Assembly: GCF_004792295.1 (NCBI RefSeq)
Contig: NZ_SRRY01000001.1
Location: 1,436,501 to 1,500,500, forward strand
Length of the DNA stretch: 64,000 nucleotides
Reading direction: 5' to 3'
Origin: Pseudoalteromonas sp. MEBiC 03607
Lineage (GTDB): Bacteria; Pseudomonadota; Gammaproteobacteria; Enterobacterales; Alteromonadaceae
Of this stretch, positions 47,925-56,862 are shown piece by piece; the first letter of the stretch is position 1, and the number at the start of each line of letters is the position of its first letter. The translations under genes and the position numbers were made by a program. The notes under the pieces were generated by a model. The model did not search any database. It saw nothing but the letters and a program-made list of their open reading frames with translations, and was not told where the DNA came from.

Positions 47925-48815
47925 TTAAATCAATTGCTCATTGAAAAACGCCAATGTGCGCTGCCATGAAAGCTCTGCCTGTTTTTCATCATAACGAGAG
48001 GTAGAGTCGTTATGAAAGCCATGGTTTGCTTTTTCATACATGTGCATAGTGTAAGGCACTTGATGCGCTTTTAAATCGCTCTCGTATTCAGGCCAAGTTG
48101 CATTAACGCGGTTATCAAGCTCGGCTAAGTGCACAAGTAGTGGGGCTTTGATATTTTGTCTGAGCTCTTTAACGGCCGGAGTGCCGTAATAGGGCACGCC
48201 CGCATTAATTAATTTGCTATCAACTGCTGCTAAGTAGTTAACCATATATCCACCAAAGCAAAAGCCTACCGCACCGAGTTTGCCGTTACTATTTGGGTGT
48301 TTTTTTATGTATTCAGCTGCGGCAATAAAGTCTTGTTGAATTTTTTCTTTATCCATAGAGCGCTGCATGGCGCGGCCTTCATCATCATTACCGGGGTAGC
48401 CACCAAGAGGGTGTAATGCATCTGGCGCAAAGGCAATAAAACCGGCTTTAGCAAGGCGGCGAGCAACATCTTTAATATAAGGGTTTAAGCCTCTGTTTTC
48501 GTGGATCACTAACACTAATGGGTGCTTATCCGTTAAGTTAGCAGGTTCGACTAAATAACCTTTACCTTCGCCGTGACCTTTTAACGAATCAAAGGTTTTA
48601 TAGCTGGCTTTAATATCAGGGTCATTAAAGGATACTTGCTCAGCTAATGCATAGTTTGGCAATAAAGCGCTACTTAGCATTGCTATTGAGTAGCCAAGGG
48701 CAGCTAAACCCCCCAGTTTTTTCATAAAGGTGCGACGGTCCATTAAGCCATGGGCGTATTCATCGTACCAATCGAAAGCTTCTTGGGGAATGTGGTTATG
48801 GCGTTGCTCAGTCAT
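47925..48815 (-). CDS. Dienelactone hydrolase family protein with Tat-like leader
   Basis: A 296-residue alpha/beta hydrolase of the dienelactone hydrolase family. The nucleophile Cys is in VGFCFGGYMVNY, an acid loop precedes with VIHENRGLNPYI, and the catalytic His is in EKANHGFHND. The N-terminus holds DRRTFMKKLGG and a hydrophobic stretch ending ALA, a twin-arginine-type export signal about 25 residues in. It probably acts in the periplasm; similar proteins are common in marine bacteria, but the substrate is not known. Confidence 0.85.
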   Translation of the reverse strand: MTEQRHNHIPQEAFDWYDEYAHGLMDRRTFMKKLGGLAALGYSIAMLSSALLPNYALAEQVSFNDPDIKASYKTFDSLKGHGEGKGYLVEPANLTDKHPLVLVIHENRGLNPYIKDVARRLAKAGFIAFAPDALHPLGGYPGNDDEGRAMQRSMDKEKIQQDFIAAAEYIKKHPNSNGKLGAVGFCFGGYMVNYLAAVDSKLINAGVPYYGTPAVKELRQNIKAPLLVHLAELDNRVNATWPEYESDLKAHQVPYTMHMYEKANHGFHNDSTSRYDEKQAELSWQRTLAFFNEQLI

Positions 48816-48863
48816 ACTTATATCCTTTAAAAACGAGTTAGGTTTATAACTTTAGCTGAAATA

Positions 48864-50015
48864 TCAGCGATTAACAGCCAGTTGCTTTGTTTGTATTACC
48901 ACATCCACAAAGCGGCGCTGCCAAATGGCCTTAAAGGCTTTGTTGAATAGGTATAAAAATATTAACGGCATTATTAGCAGCTTTAAAATCAGCAGTGACA
49001 AGATATTCAAAAAGTCGATAAATAAGTCTTCGACGACAGCCACCATGTTGCTTATGCCAGAGGTGACGGTGTCTATAATTTTACTCACTTGTGACGATTG
49101 GTCTTGGTTGAGTGAAGCATTTAGGTTTTCTAGTTGTTCGTTTAAGGCGTCTTTGTCAAGATTCAGCTGTCTTTGCTGGTTTAGTACTGCATTAAACTGC
49201 GCTGTTAATTGCTGTTTTTTATCAAGTAATGGCTTTGCTTGTTCAAGCTCAGTAAAGGTCAGTCGCTCAGACAAGCTGCGAGTTGCTTGAATCGCCTCTA
49301 TTTGGCTATCAACCTCTGCCAGCTTAACTTTGAGTTCTGTCGCTTGCTGGTGGTTTTTAATCTGCTGCTCATTTAATAGTGAGAGCTTGTCGAAGATGGT
49401 TTGTTTTTCACTATCGACCTCGGCCTTTAGCTTGGCAGATAGGGCAGAGGTATTATTTGCACTGCTATTCACCGTCTCGACTTTTTCGCTCACCAGTTCA
49501 CTTTGCTGGTTTATTTGCTCATCTAAGAATATCTGGCTAACAAGGCCTGTTGTAAGCACCACTGCTGGCACTAAAAAACGAATTAAAATAAGGCTCGCCA
49601 TAATTTTATGGCGCAAGTTAGGTAAATAGTTACGCCATTCACAAATAAAGTAAGCGACGACCGAAACAGTAAATACACCGCTAAAAATAACCCCCGAAGA
49701 AATAGTGTATAAAATGCGTTGTAAAAATAATGAGCCGATAGCGAGGCGCATGGCATCTGACATGTATTCTGCTAAGTCATTCACCGGGTCGAGTAATTGT
49801 GCAGGTTGAATACTCGCAATACCAATGCCCACTTCGGCTGATTGCAACAGCGATATAGCAGCATTAACTGTACGAGATGATGCGTACACTAGGGTTGATT
49901 GCACAAGGGCGCTGTCGATAAAGCGCATGATGAAATGGTTATAATGTTCTAGCCAACAAAGAAGTAGCAGTATTGTAAGAGATAAATACTTGATAATATG
50001 TTGTTTAGTTAGCAT
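48864..50015 (-). CDS. Membrane protein with long coiled coil, function unknown
   Basis: A 383-residue protein I do not recognise. Hydrophobic segments lie at about 8-26, 90-125 and 140-165, then a long Gln/Leu/Glu-rich coiled coil at about 170-310 (SELVSEKVETVNSS, LNEQLENLNASLNQ), and a final membrane pair at about 330-360. Such a shape suggests a periplasmic or cytoplasmic tether or channel modulator. Its start is 127 bp from the divergent MarR gene. Confidence 0.6.
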   Translation of the reverse strand: MLTKQHIIKYLSLTILLLLCWLEHYNHFIMRFIDSALVQSTLVYASSRTVNAAISLLQSAEVGIGIASIQPAQLLDPVNDLAEYMSDAMRLAIGSLFLQRILYTISSGVIFSGVFTVSVVAYFICEWRNYLPNLRHKIMASLILIRFLVPAVVLTTGLVSQIFLDEQINQQSELVSEKVETVNSSANNTSALSAKLKAEVDSEKQTIFDKLSLLNEQQIKNHQQATELKVKLAEVDSQIEAIQATRSLSERLTFTELEQAKPLLDKKQQLTAQFNAVLNQQRQLNLDKDALNEQLENLNASLNQDQSSQVSKIIDTVTSGISNMVAVVEDLFIDFLNILSLLILKLLIMPLIFLYLFNKAFKAIWQRRFVDVVIQTKQLAVNR

Positions 50016-50142
50016 AACGCCCCCGACAGTTAGTAAGCTTCTTCACGCTACACTATTCATAGCCGTTGAAGCAATCTAATAGGATTGAATTATTTTGCCG
50101 ATTAACTGTCTATGAATTGCTATTCATCGCTTTAGAGGAAAT

Positions 50143-50607
50143 ATGAAAGAACCTGCATCAATTGGCCAGTGCTGTATTGAAGATTTAGATCCCGTGCAAG
50201 ACTTAGGTCGCTTAGTCTCTTACTTACGTTCAAACCTGGTGGCTCATCTTGATGATGCTTTAGAGGATAAAGAGCTAACGTCGGCCCAATACATAGTGGT
50301 TGTGCTACTTGCGCGTGGCAAAGTAAATACCTTGGCCGAGCTTTGTGAGCACATGGTGTATGACCGTGGTGCCATGAGTCGATTACTTTCTCGTTTAGAA
50401 GATAAGGACTTAGTTGCTAAAAAGCAGTCAGTTGAAGATCGCCGTTCAACTCTTTTATACCTGACTGAAAAAGGCCAACAGCTTTACCCAGAAATTTTAC
50501 CCACTGTAAATGATATCTATCGCAAAGCACTCACAGGCTTCTCTGATGACGAGCAAAAGCAACTTGCTAGCTTGTTGTTTAGAGCAATTCATAATTTAAA
50601 AGCATAA
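50143..50607 (+). CDS. MarR family transcriptional regulator
   Basis: A 154-residue MarR-type winged-helix regulator. The recognition region is LAELCEHMVYDRGAMSRLLSRLEDK, of which DRGAMSRLLSRLEDKDLV is the core, and the wing has the typical DRRSTLLYLTEKG. Such dimers usually repress efflux or oxidative genes and are released by small ligands. The divergent coiled-coil membrane gene is the nearest possible target. Confidence 0.88.
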   Translation: MKEPASIGQCCIEDLDPVQDLGRLVSYLRSNLVAHLDDALEDKELTSAQYIVVVLLARGKVNTLAELCEHMVYDRGAMSRLLSRLEDKDLVAKKQSVEDRRSTLLYLTEKGQQLYPEILPTVNDIYRKALTGFSDDEQKQLASLLFRAIHNLKA

Positions 50608-50693
50608 ATTTCTATAAGCGGTACGTTGTCGCTGTTAGCGCATTTTGATAATATAGTTGCCTAGGCATTTAATTTTAACAAGTCCGGGTTGTT

Positions 50694-51443
50694 ATGTTCG
50701 AATCATCTTTGCTTGCACAGCTTCACGCTCAATTTCCAGCTCATCAATTTAACCCAGAAGGTTTGTCGGTTGTTCACACAGGCCGTTTTGCCAATGCCAT
50801 TGTTTATCGTTATAAAGACGCGCAATTTGACTTAATTATTAAAGACTTTCAGCACAGCCCATGGTGGGTAAGAAAAACCATCGCGCCGCTTTTTATCAAT
50901 CAAGAGTACAAGGGGCTGGCACGCCTGCAAGACGTAGATGGAGTGGTCGATAACTTTTGTCGTTTGTCATCAATTGCTATTGCTTATGATTTTATTGAAG
51001 GCACGCCACTTCGCCAGCTTGCCATGCAACAGCAGCATTTATCGGGTCAGTTCTTTAAAGAGTTTGAGCGCTTAGTAGCAAAAATGCACCGCCGCGGCGT
51101 GGTGCACCTCGATTTACGTAATTTGGGAAATGTGATTTGTTCAACAGATGGCAAGCCTTACATTATTGATTTTCAGTCAGCGATTCGCTTTGCACGGTTT
51201 CCGCGCTGGTTACAGCGTTTTATGCGTGGTGCCGATATGAGTGGGGTTTATAAAGCATGGCAGAAGCTAGCCAATGATTCGTTACCGCAAACAAAGGCGG
51301 ATTATTTACACGACTTTAATCATGTTCGTAAGCGTTGGATCTTTAAAGGATATCCGCTACAACGCGCTTATTTATGGTGTAGTGGGGCTGTGACTCAGAT
51401 TCTTAATTCTGACTTTATTCGTAGTATTTTTGAAAGGTTTTAA
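50694..51443 (+). CDS. Protein kinase-like / Kdo-kinase-like protein
   Basis: A 249-residue protein with the kinase catalytic loop HRRGVVHLDLRNLGNV (about residues 133-148) and the metal-binding IDFQSA (about 159), as in lipopolysaccharide Kdo/heptose kinases and RIO-like kinases. The glycine loop is poorly seen, but a lysine in LIIKDF may be the ATP contact. It carries a basic C-terminal half. It may phosphorylate a lipid A core sugar or another small substrate; no LPS genes are adjacent. Confidence 0.7.
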   Translation: MFESSLLAQLHAQFPAHQFNPEGLSVVHTGRFANAIVYRYKDAQFDLIIKDFQHSPWWVRKTIAPLFINQEYKGLARLQDVDGVVDNFCRLSSIAIAYDFIEGTPLRQLAMQQQHLSGQFFKEFERLVAKMHRRGVVHLDLRNLGNVICSTDGKPYIIDFQSAIRFARFPRWLQRFMRGADMSGVYKAWQKLANDSLPQTKADYLHDFNHVRKRWIFKGYPLQRAYLWCSGAVTQILNSDFIRSIFERF

Positions 51444-51445
51444 TA

Positions 51446-51465
51446 AAGCGCGTTTGCACGCGCTT
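51446..51465. terminator. Hairpin between convergent kinase and GH43 genes
   Basis: The stem aagcgcg (51446-51452) pairs with cgcgctt (51459-51465) around TTTGCA. There is no good T-run, so terminator function is uncertain. Confidence 0.45.
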
Positions 51466-51476
51466 AGTGGGGAGAA

Positions 51477-52889
51477 CTAGTATTTAGGCCAACCATTAGC
51501 ATCCCAGTTAAGAGTACTAATGAGAAGCTTTGGTCTGCCATTATCACCGGCATCATAGGCATGACGAACAATCACATCGGTATTTAGAATATCTTGCCCA
51601 CCTGGGCCTACCCATTGATTATTACCTGTATCAAGAATGCTACCGCCACCAGATAACATATTATTGCCATTTTTATCTAGATAAGGGCCGCGAATATCGG
51701 TAGAGCGACCGTATGCAATGCGGTAGGTGCTGTTAGTGCCTTCACAACACTTACCCATTGATACAAATAAGTAGTAGTAACCTTGGCGATAGATAATCGT
51801 GGGCGCTTCAATACCACCTGAACGACTTGCCAATGAGTAAATTTGACCAAATGGTTTCATCGTTATTGGGTTGATACGTGTTAGTTTAATACCCGAGTTC
51901 CATGAGCCAAATGTTAGCCAAGGTGCACCATCTTTTGCCACCACAAGATCGGGGTCAATAGCGTTGTAATTATTGCTATTGGTGGTGTTGATCACTAAAC
52001 CATCATCACGCCAATCGCCTGCAGCAACACTGCTGGCTGATGCTAAACCGATAGCACTGACTCGGGAACCAAAGGTCGAAATGGCATAATAGAGCCAGCT
52101 ACGATTATTGTAGCGTTTTAATTCAGGCGCCCAGACATCAATTCCATCATGATCAGGCACATAGTTCTCCCACCAAGCAAGTCCATTAGGAAAAACAGGT
52201 AAAGCATCATTCCAGGCCACACCATCACTTGAGTATTTACCATAAATTCCTGGGCCAGTTTGAAAAATCCACCAGGTGCCATTTTCATAGCCAATAGTCG
52301 GATCATGGGTGACTAAACTACCAGTCAGTGGCCAGTGATCTGCTGCGCCATTGGTTGTTGATGGATCAAAAGGGGTTGATTCAACATTGGCAAGTTTGGT
52401 TAGCTGCCATTGCTGCGCATCGCTGCCGTTGTAGCTCCACTGGCTAATATTTGCGCCATCGTTGCCATTAAATTCATATAAGTCGAGCGCTTTACCACTG
52501 TGATCATTGATGAAGCTGTAATAGCCGCTTCCTTCATCATTTATTTGCCAGTGTTGGCTGGCGAGATCAGCATATTCGTACTGTACAACATTGCCACCAT
52601 CGGCTGTTGACCACTCATACACTTCAAGGGCCTTACCGCTGTTCAGGTTAATAACTGAATAATTATTACCACCAACATTGGTAATTAACCAGCGCTGGGT
52701 GTCGTGATTAGTGTCAGCCCACTGACTAACATTTGCACCATCATTGGTTTGCGCGCTTTCTACTTCAACAAACTTAGCACTGTACTTTGATTTAATTGTA
52801 TATACGCCATTATCAAGCGCATAAGCACTGGGAAGTATCAGTATTGTTGCAAAGCTAAGCGTAGCGAGCGCTTTTTTTGAAAGTATCAT
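51477..52889 (-). CDS. Secreted GH43 arabinan hydrolase with ricin-type lectin domain
   Basis: A 470-residue modular enzyme. A signal peptide (1-24, ending AYA) is followed by a ricin-B-like lectin domain (about 27-165) with three QxW-type repeats (TQRWLI, SQHWQI, AQQWQL), then a GH43 five-blade propeller from about 185. The catalytic acids are visible as HDPTIG (D196), IDPDLV (D312) and GIEAPT (E361), with MGKCCEGT as in endo-1,5-arabinanases. It probably cuts plant or algal arabinan. No uptake genes lie next to it. Confidence 0.88.
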   Translation of the reverse strand: MILSKKALATLSFATILILPSAYALDNGVYTIKSKYSAKFVEVESAQTNDGANVSQWADTNHDTQRWLITNVGGNNYSVINLNSGKALEVYEWSTADGGNVVQYEYADLASQHWQINDEGSGYYSFINDHSGKALDLYEFNGNDGANISQWSYNGSDAQQWQLTKLANVESTPFDPSTTNGAADHWPLTGSLVTHDPTIGYENGTWWIFQTGPGIYGKYSSDGVAWNDALPVFPNGLAWWENYVPDHDGIDVWAPELKRYNNRSWLYYAISTFGSRVSAIGLASASSVAAGDWRDDGLVINTTNSNNYNAIDPDLVVAKDGAPWLTFGSWNSGIKLTRINPITMKPFGQIYSLASRSGGIEAPTIIYRQGYYYLFVSMGKCCEGTNSTYRIAYGRSTDIRGPYLDKNGNNMLSGGGSILDTGNNQWVGPGGQDILNTDVIVRHAYDAGDNGRPKLLISTLNWDANGWPKY

Positions 52890-53111
52890 AGTGTCTCCAA
52901 ATCATTGTTATTGAGCTTTCCTTGTGTGTTCTGTTCCTTGGATTAGGTTTGATCTACAGCGAGTAACCCAATTAAGAGCATTGGTGTAAATGTAAACTAT
53001 TTATAATACTTTATTATATTATTATTTTTGTAAAGTTTTTCGGTAATAAAATTAACAAAAATTTTACCTTTAACTATTTAGGAAGGGACTTGAGTATTTA
53101 GCTGAGATACA
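52890..53111. other. AT-rich spacer upstream of GH43
   Basis: A 222-bp region that is very rich in A and T around 52990-53070. It should contain the leftward promoter of the GH43 gene. No gene was found. Confidence 0.4.
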
Positions 53112-53137
53112 AAAAAGCCACTCACTGAGTGGCTTTT
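53112..53137 (-). terminator. Terminator of the PepSY operon
   Basis: The stem aaaagccactca (53113-53124) pairs with tgagtggctttt (53126-53137). On the leftward strand it ends in a T-run, 7 bp after the small gene. Confidence 0.8.
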
Positions 53138-53143
53138 CGGATG

Positions 53144-53614
53144 TTATTGAGTAATAAACTGAGTGGGAATATCCCATTTGAGGGTATGCAGTTGGCCTTG
53201 CCAAGTTTGTATGGTGATCCACAGTTTATCATCTGCTGAGATAGTTTTAGGGGCTATCGCGTGGGCATGCTGACCGTGATTGGTGCCATGCATTATGCCT
53301 TCTTCATCTTTTGCAAACTCTGCCAGTGGCAAAGGTGACTGACCAATATTTAAATACGCCTGACGAATATTGCTTATGTCACCTTGATTAAAAGCAATAA
53401 AGAAGTCTTTAACGTATTCGTTGTGGTGTGAGTAAGGAGCATCTTCATTTAGCGGCATTGGAGCGATTTTAAATTCGCCTGCTTGCTGCTCTTGCCAAAG
53501 AGCAGGAAACTGAGGGTTCAATGATTGATAAATAAACCAAACAGGCAAAGCCAGTACCACAGCATGCAAAATATACTTTTTACGTTGCCACCAAGTTGCT
53601 TGTAAACGAGCCAT
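53144..53614 (-). CDS. Small membrane-anchored partner of the PepSY protein
   Basis: A 156-residue protein with one membrane segment (about 14-31) and an otherwise soluble tail containing a His-rich stretch (GTNHGQHAHAIA). It shares one base with the stop of the PepSY gene, so the pair is coupled. I do not recognise its family. The His patch could bind metal, which fits the Fur-like site in front of the operon. Confidence 0.6.
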   Translation of the reverse strand: MARLQATWWQRKKYILHAVVLALPVWFIYQSLNPQFPALWQEQQAGEFKIAPMPLNEDAPYSHHNEYVKDFFIAFNQGDISNIRQAYLNIGQSPLPLAEFAKDEEGIMHGTNHGQHAHAIAPKTISADDKLWITIQTWQGQLHTLKWDIPTQFITQ

Positions 53615-54756
53615 TAATTTGCCTCCTGAACGTTATTTACTGGCGCAGCTTGGCGCACTTTTACAGGTTTGTTATTTACTAATTTTGCGGCATACATCAT
53701 AAAGCCAGTGATAGACATACCAGTTAAAATCAAACCAAAGATAAACCAAATAACTTTTGTCCACAGACCGCCAATATTACCGTAATGCAGTGGATCAGCG
53801 ATATGCGAGAGGGTAAGAATTCCCGACATGGTTTCTGGGCTTTTACTTGCTGCAATTTCGCCAGTCCAAGGATTGATTGACGTTGAGTAGGCGTAGTTAT
53901 CGTAGAAAATAGTATCGCCACTGCCCATTATGTTAAACATGCCACGGTTATGCTCTGGCAGCATCACATAGCTAGGTTTGAAATCTGGGTATTTTTCTTT
54001 GGTAATAGCCAATGCCGCTTTTAAATCGGTAGGCGGTGTTTGTTTATCCGCAGGTAAAGTTGACACAGCCACCAGCGGCGCATGCTCTTCAATGTCAATT
54101 TCGTTATGCCACATGATGGCTTGAACTAAATACCACAAGCCAGTGAGTGCCATTACTGCCATAAACCAAATTGACCAAACGCCACTTAGGGTATGTAAAT
54201 CTTTTAGAAAGGTTTTTTTGCCTTGGTTAAAACGCAGTTTTGGCTGGCTAAAGGCACGCCAAAAGTTTTTATAAATCACTAAACCAGTTACTAGTGCGCC
54301 TAAAATTACAAAAGCCATGGCGCTGACGAGGTAGTACCCAACGCTGTAACCTTCTTGCCAAGGGAAGAACAGCCAGCCGTGCAGGGTACGCATAAACTCG
54401 ATAAACGATATTGTTGTATTAACTGCTTGTACTTCACCTGTGTATTGATTGACGTAGGCTACCGCGTATGGCTTATCGGTATCAGTGAAAATAACCGCAT
54501 TAACCAGGTAAGGCTCGTAAGTGAGTACACTCATTACATCGGCAGTCGGATAGGCTTTTTCAACGCTATTAATAACTTCATCAACCCCCAATGCTGGTAA
54601 GTCGTTAGGATTGTTTGCACGTGCCTCACTATTGGTGAGCCAAGTGAGCTCATGGCTTATCACAGACACAGTGCCTGTGACACAAATAAAGCAAAATAGC
54701 ACCCATACAGGAAGCGAAAACCAACCATGCAGTTGGAACCAAAGACGTTTACTCAT
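53614..54756 (-). CDS. PepSY-associated membrane protein
   Basis: A 380-residue inner-membrane protein of the PepSY_TM family. Four hydrophobic helices are seen (about 14-32, 145-165, 190-215, 335-355), and PepSY-like periplasmic segments lie between (DEVINSVEKAYP and KAALAITKEKYPDFKP). Members include iron-regulated flavin or siderophore reductases that free iron at the inner membrane. A Fur-like box lies 28 bp upstream. The iron link is inference. Confidence 0.85.
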   Translation of the reverse strand: MSKRLWFQLHGWFSLPVWVLFCFICVTGTVSVISHELTWLTNSEARANNPNDLPALGVDEVINSVEKAYPTADVMSVLTYEPYLVNAVIFTDTDKPYAVAYVNQYTGEVQAVNTTISFIEFMRTLHGWLFFPWQEGYSVGYYLVSAMAFVILGALVTGLVIYKNFWRAFSQPKLRFNQGKKTFLKDLHTLSGVWSIWFMAVMALTGLWYLVQAIMWHNEIDIEEHAPLVAVSTLPADKQTPPTDLKAALAITKEKYPDFKPSYVMLPEHNRGMFNIMGSGDTIFYDNYAYSTSINPWTGEIAASKSPETMSGILTLSHIADPLHYGNIGGLWTKVIWFIFGLILTGMSITGFMMYAAKLVNNKPVKVRQAAPVNNVQEAN

Positions 54757-54783
54757 GGTAAAAATAGCTCGACGTTAATTGAT

Positions 54784-54802
54784 GATAGTAATTGTTATCA
54801 TT
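54784..54802 (-). promoter_or_regulatory. Fur-like box before the PepSY operon
   Basis: Read leftward, AATGATAACAATTACTATC resembles the Fur consensus GATAATGATAATCATTATC, with about 13 of 19 matches when aligned by eye. Position 28 bp before the gene start is right for repression by iron. Confidence 0.5.
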
Positions 54803-54851
54803 CAAATTGTACTACAGTCTTTTAAGTAAACACAATGTCTGTCGACGAGCT

Positions 54852-54877
54852 GCAAAAAAGGCGCTATTAAGCGCCTT
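54852..54877 (-). terminator. Terminator overlapping the end of the mscS gene
   Basis: The stem aaggcgct (54858-54865) pairs with agcgcctt (54870-54877), and read leftward six T follow. It covers the last codons and stop of the MscS gene. Confidence 0.8.
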
Positions 54878-55706
54878 CTTCATTATTTTGATTGAGGGTA
54901 ACAATTCGTTGCGGGAATGGTATTTCGATATCCGCCCCTTGAATTGCTTTAAATACATTGCGGTTGACCGCTAATTTAGTCTCAATAATTTTGGTGGTTG
55001 GCACCCAATAACGATAACTCAAGGTAACACCGCTGTCGGCAAAGCGCTCAATACCGACTTGTGCATGAGGAGCATCACTAACTAGTTCATGCTCGTCTAA
55101 CACTTTTTCAATAAGCTCAATAGCGAGATCAGCATTGGCATCATAGGCGATGTCTATTTCACCTTTAACTAATGAATAGCTAAACGAGTTATGTAAAATC
55201 TCACCAACAATATGTTTGTTAGGAATGGTGATTTCGACTTTTTCTTCGTTTATTAGAATTGTGTGACCAAGCTCAATGGTTTTAACTTGCCCACTGACAC
55301 CTTTTACTTCGATAGTATCACCCACAACAAAAGGCCTTGTTGCAATAATCGCAAGGCCTGCACCATAGTTTGACAGCATGCCTTGTAGCGCCAAACCAGC
55401 ACCTAGTGATGCGGCACCAATCGCTGCGACAAAAGGGGTTACGCTGATGCCAATTTTGCCAAGGGCAATAACCAAGAACATGATGATCAGTAATACTTTG
55501 ATGACATTACTGACAAAGTTAGTCAGCGTGATATCGATATTGTGACGTTGCATTAGACCTGCAACCATATTCGACACTTTTTGCGCTATCCATAAGCCAA
55601 TGAAGAGAATTAATATGGCACCTAAAATTTGCATGCTGTAGGTGACCAAATATTCCATGATCAGATTGTAGTATTTCTCGACTTGTTGTATTTCAGACTC
55701 AATCAT
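54867..55706 (-). CDS. MscS family mechanosensitive channel
   Basis: A 279-residue small-conductance channel with three helices at the N-terminal side and the pore region GAASLGAGLALQGMLSNYGAG (abridged GAGLALQGMLSNYGAG), followed by the beta domain with the PFVVGDTIEVKGVSGQV block. It opens under membrane tension to release solutes in hypo-osmotic shock. The ATG at 55706 is favoured because aggaaaac lies upstream; a TTG 5 codons earlier is in frame. Confidence 0.92.
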   Translation of the reverse strand: MIESEIQQVEKYYNLIMEYLVTYSMQILGAILILFIGLWIAQKVSNMVAGLMQRHNIDITLTNFVSNVIKVLLIIMFLVIALGKIGISVTPFVAAIGAASLGAGLALQGMLSNYGAGLAIIATRPFVVGDTIEVKGVSGQVKTIELGHTILINEEKVEITIPNKHIVGEILHNSFSYSLVKGEIDIAYDANADLAIELIEKVLDEHELVSDAPHAQVGIERFADSGVTLSYRYWVPTTKIIETKLAVNRNVFKAIQGADIEIPFPQRIVTLNQNNEEGA

Positions 55707-55739
55707 ATGTTTTCCTAACAAGGTTACTGCTAATGCTGA

Positions 55740-56450
55740 CTATACCAGAACATATTGCATAACAGGATAGAGTAGCGGCACTATTATAGCGCTCAGTAGT
55801 GCACTTAATGCCATTGCCACTGAGGCAAATGCCCCCGCTTTAGGTTGCTCTACAATTAATGATGCAGTGCCTATTGCATGACAAGCCGTGCCGATTGCAA
55901 CACCTTTTGCTTGCGCATTGCGGATATTTATCAGCGAGAAAATCAAATTACCAAATATGGCTCCCAGCACACCAATGAATATCACCATAGCTGCTGCCAA
56001 AGAGGGAATACCACCAAGAGCATCTGTAACAAGTAACGTTATTGGCGTAGTGACCGATAGACTAGCGAGTGAGGCGCTTAGCTGTGCAGGCGCATCGAAT
56101 AAATAACAAATAAATGAAGCAACCACTGTTGCATTGATCACACCTAAGCTACAACTAATTAGAATCAATAACAGGTTTTTTTTGACATGTATAAATTGCT
56201 GATAAAGCGGTAATGCTAAAGCTACGATAGCAGGCTCTAAAAACCAACTTAAAACTTTACTGTGCTTGGCAAAAGGCTCATATGGGAGTTTTAGTGCCAC
56301 TAACAGTGCAGAAACTAACACGATTGCCCAGCACACTGGGTTAGTTAAAGCTTTGCTGATTGCATGTTGCGTTTTAGCGTTTAAAAAACGTAAAACCAAG
56401 AAAAGGCAAACAGTTAAAGGAATGCTCAACCACCATAAACTAACTGTCAT
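55740..56450 (-). CDS. lrgB: LrgB family membrane protein
   Basis: A 236-residue LrgB/CidB-type membrane protein with about seven helices, including ALPLYQQFIHVKK and the GVAIGTACHAIGTASLIVE block. LrgAB pairs act in murein hydrolase control or in pyruvate uptake in other bacteria. The ATG at 56450 is chosen; it overlaps lrgA by 11 bp. No LytSR-like regulator is adjacent. Confidence 0.85.
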   Translation of the reverse strand: MTVSLWWLSIPLTVCLFLVLRFLNAKTQHAISKALTNPVCWAIVLVSALLVALKLPYEPFAKHSKVLSWFLEPAIVALALPLYQQFIHVKKNLLLILISCSLGVINATVVASFICYLFDAPAQLSASLASLSVTTPITLLVTDALGGIPSLAAAMVIFIGVLGAIFGNLIFSLINIRNAQAKGVAIGTACHAIGTASLIVEQPKAGAFASVAMALSALLSAIIVPLLYPVMQYVLV

Positions 56451-56793
56451 TTTCGCGCCCCTTAAAGTAGGCGAATAGTGAGCCAATGAGAATAATGCTC
56501 GTCAGGGGAACAATAATAAACACGGTAAGAAGGAGTAACCAGTGTTCGTTAATAACTCCTAAATGCTCAATAATACCGACGCCTGCAGGAATAAAAAACA
56601 GCGGCATAAAGTTCAGTAATGGGGTCGCTGAGGGTTTTAAATCTTGCTCTTTAACTAAGCCTGTTAAAAGAAGAATGAGTAATAAAACCATGCCAAGTAA
56701 TGGTGCAGGGAATGTGCTTGCAAACAAAGCCGTTAAATATTTAGCAATGGCTAAACAAGCAAGGATGATGGCACTACTGATAAGGTATTTCAT
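56440..56793 (-). CDS. lrgA: LrgA/CidA family protein
   Basis: A 117-residue four-helix holin-like protein of the CidA/LrgA family (FPAPLLGMVLLLILLLTG, FMPLFFIPAGVGI). It probably forms a membrane complex with LrgB, whose gene overlaps its 3' end. The role (autolysis control or small-acid export/import) is not settled. Confidence 0.85.
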   Translation of the reverse strand: MKYLISSAIILACLAIAKYLTALFASTFPAPLLGMVLLLILLLTGLVKEQDLKPSATPLLNFMPLFFIPAGVGIIEHLGVINEHWLLLLTVFIIVPLTSIILIGSLFAYFKGRENDS

Positions 56794-56862
56794 GATTGTG
56801 AATAATTGCGAATAAAGTACAACTACATCATACCCTTGTAAGTTGTACTATGCGACTTTAGC

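Noticed and set aside
48925..49629. Two rightward ORFs of 121 and 99 codons
   Set aside because: They are antisense to the coiled-coil gene and owe their Ser/Cys/Leu-rich sequence to its Gln/Glu/Lys codons.
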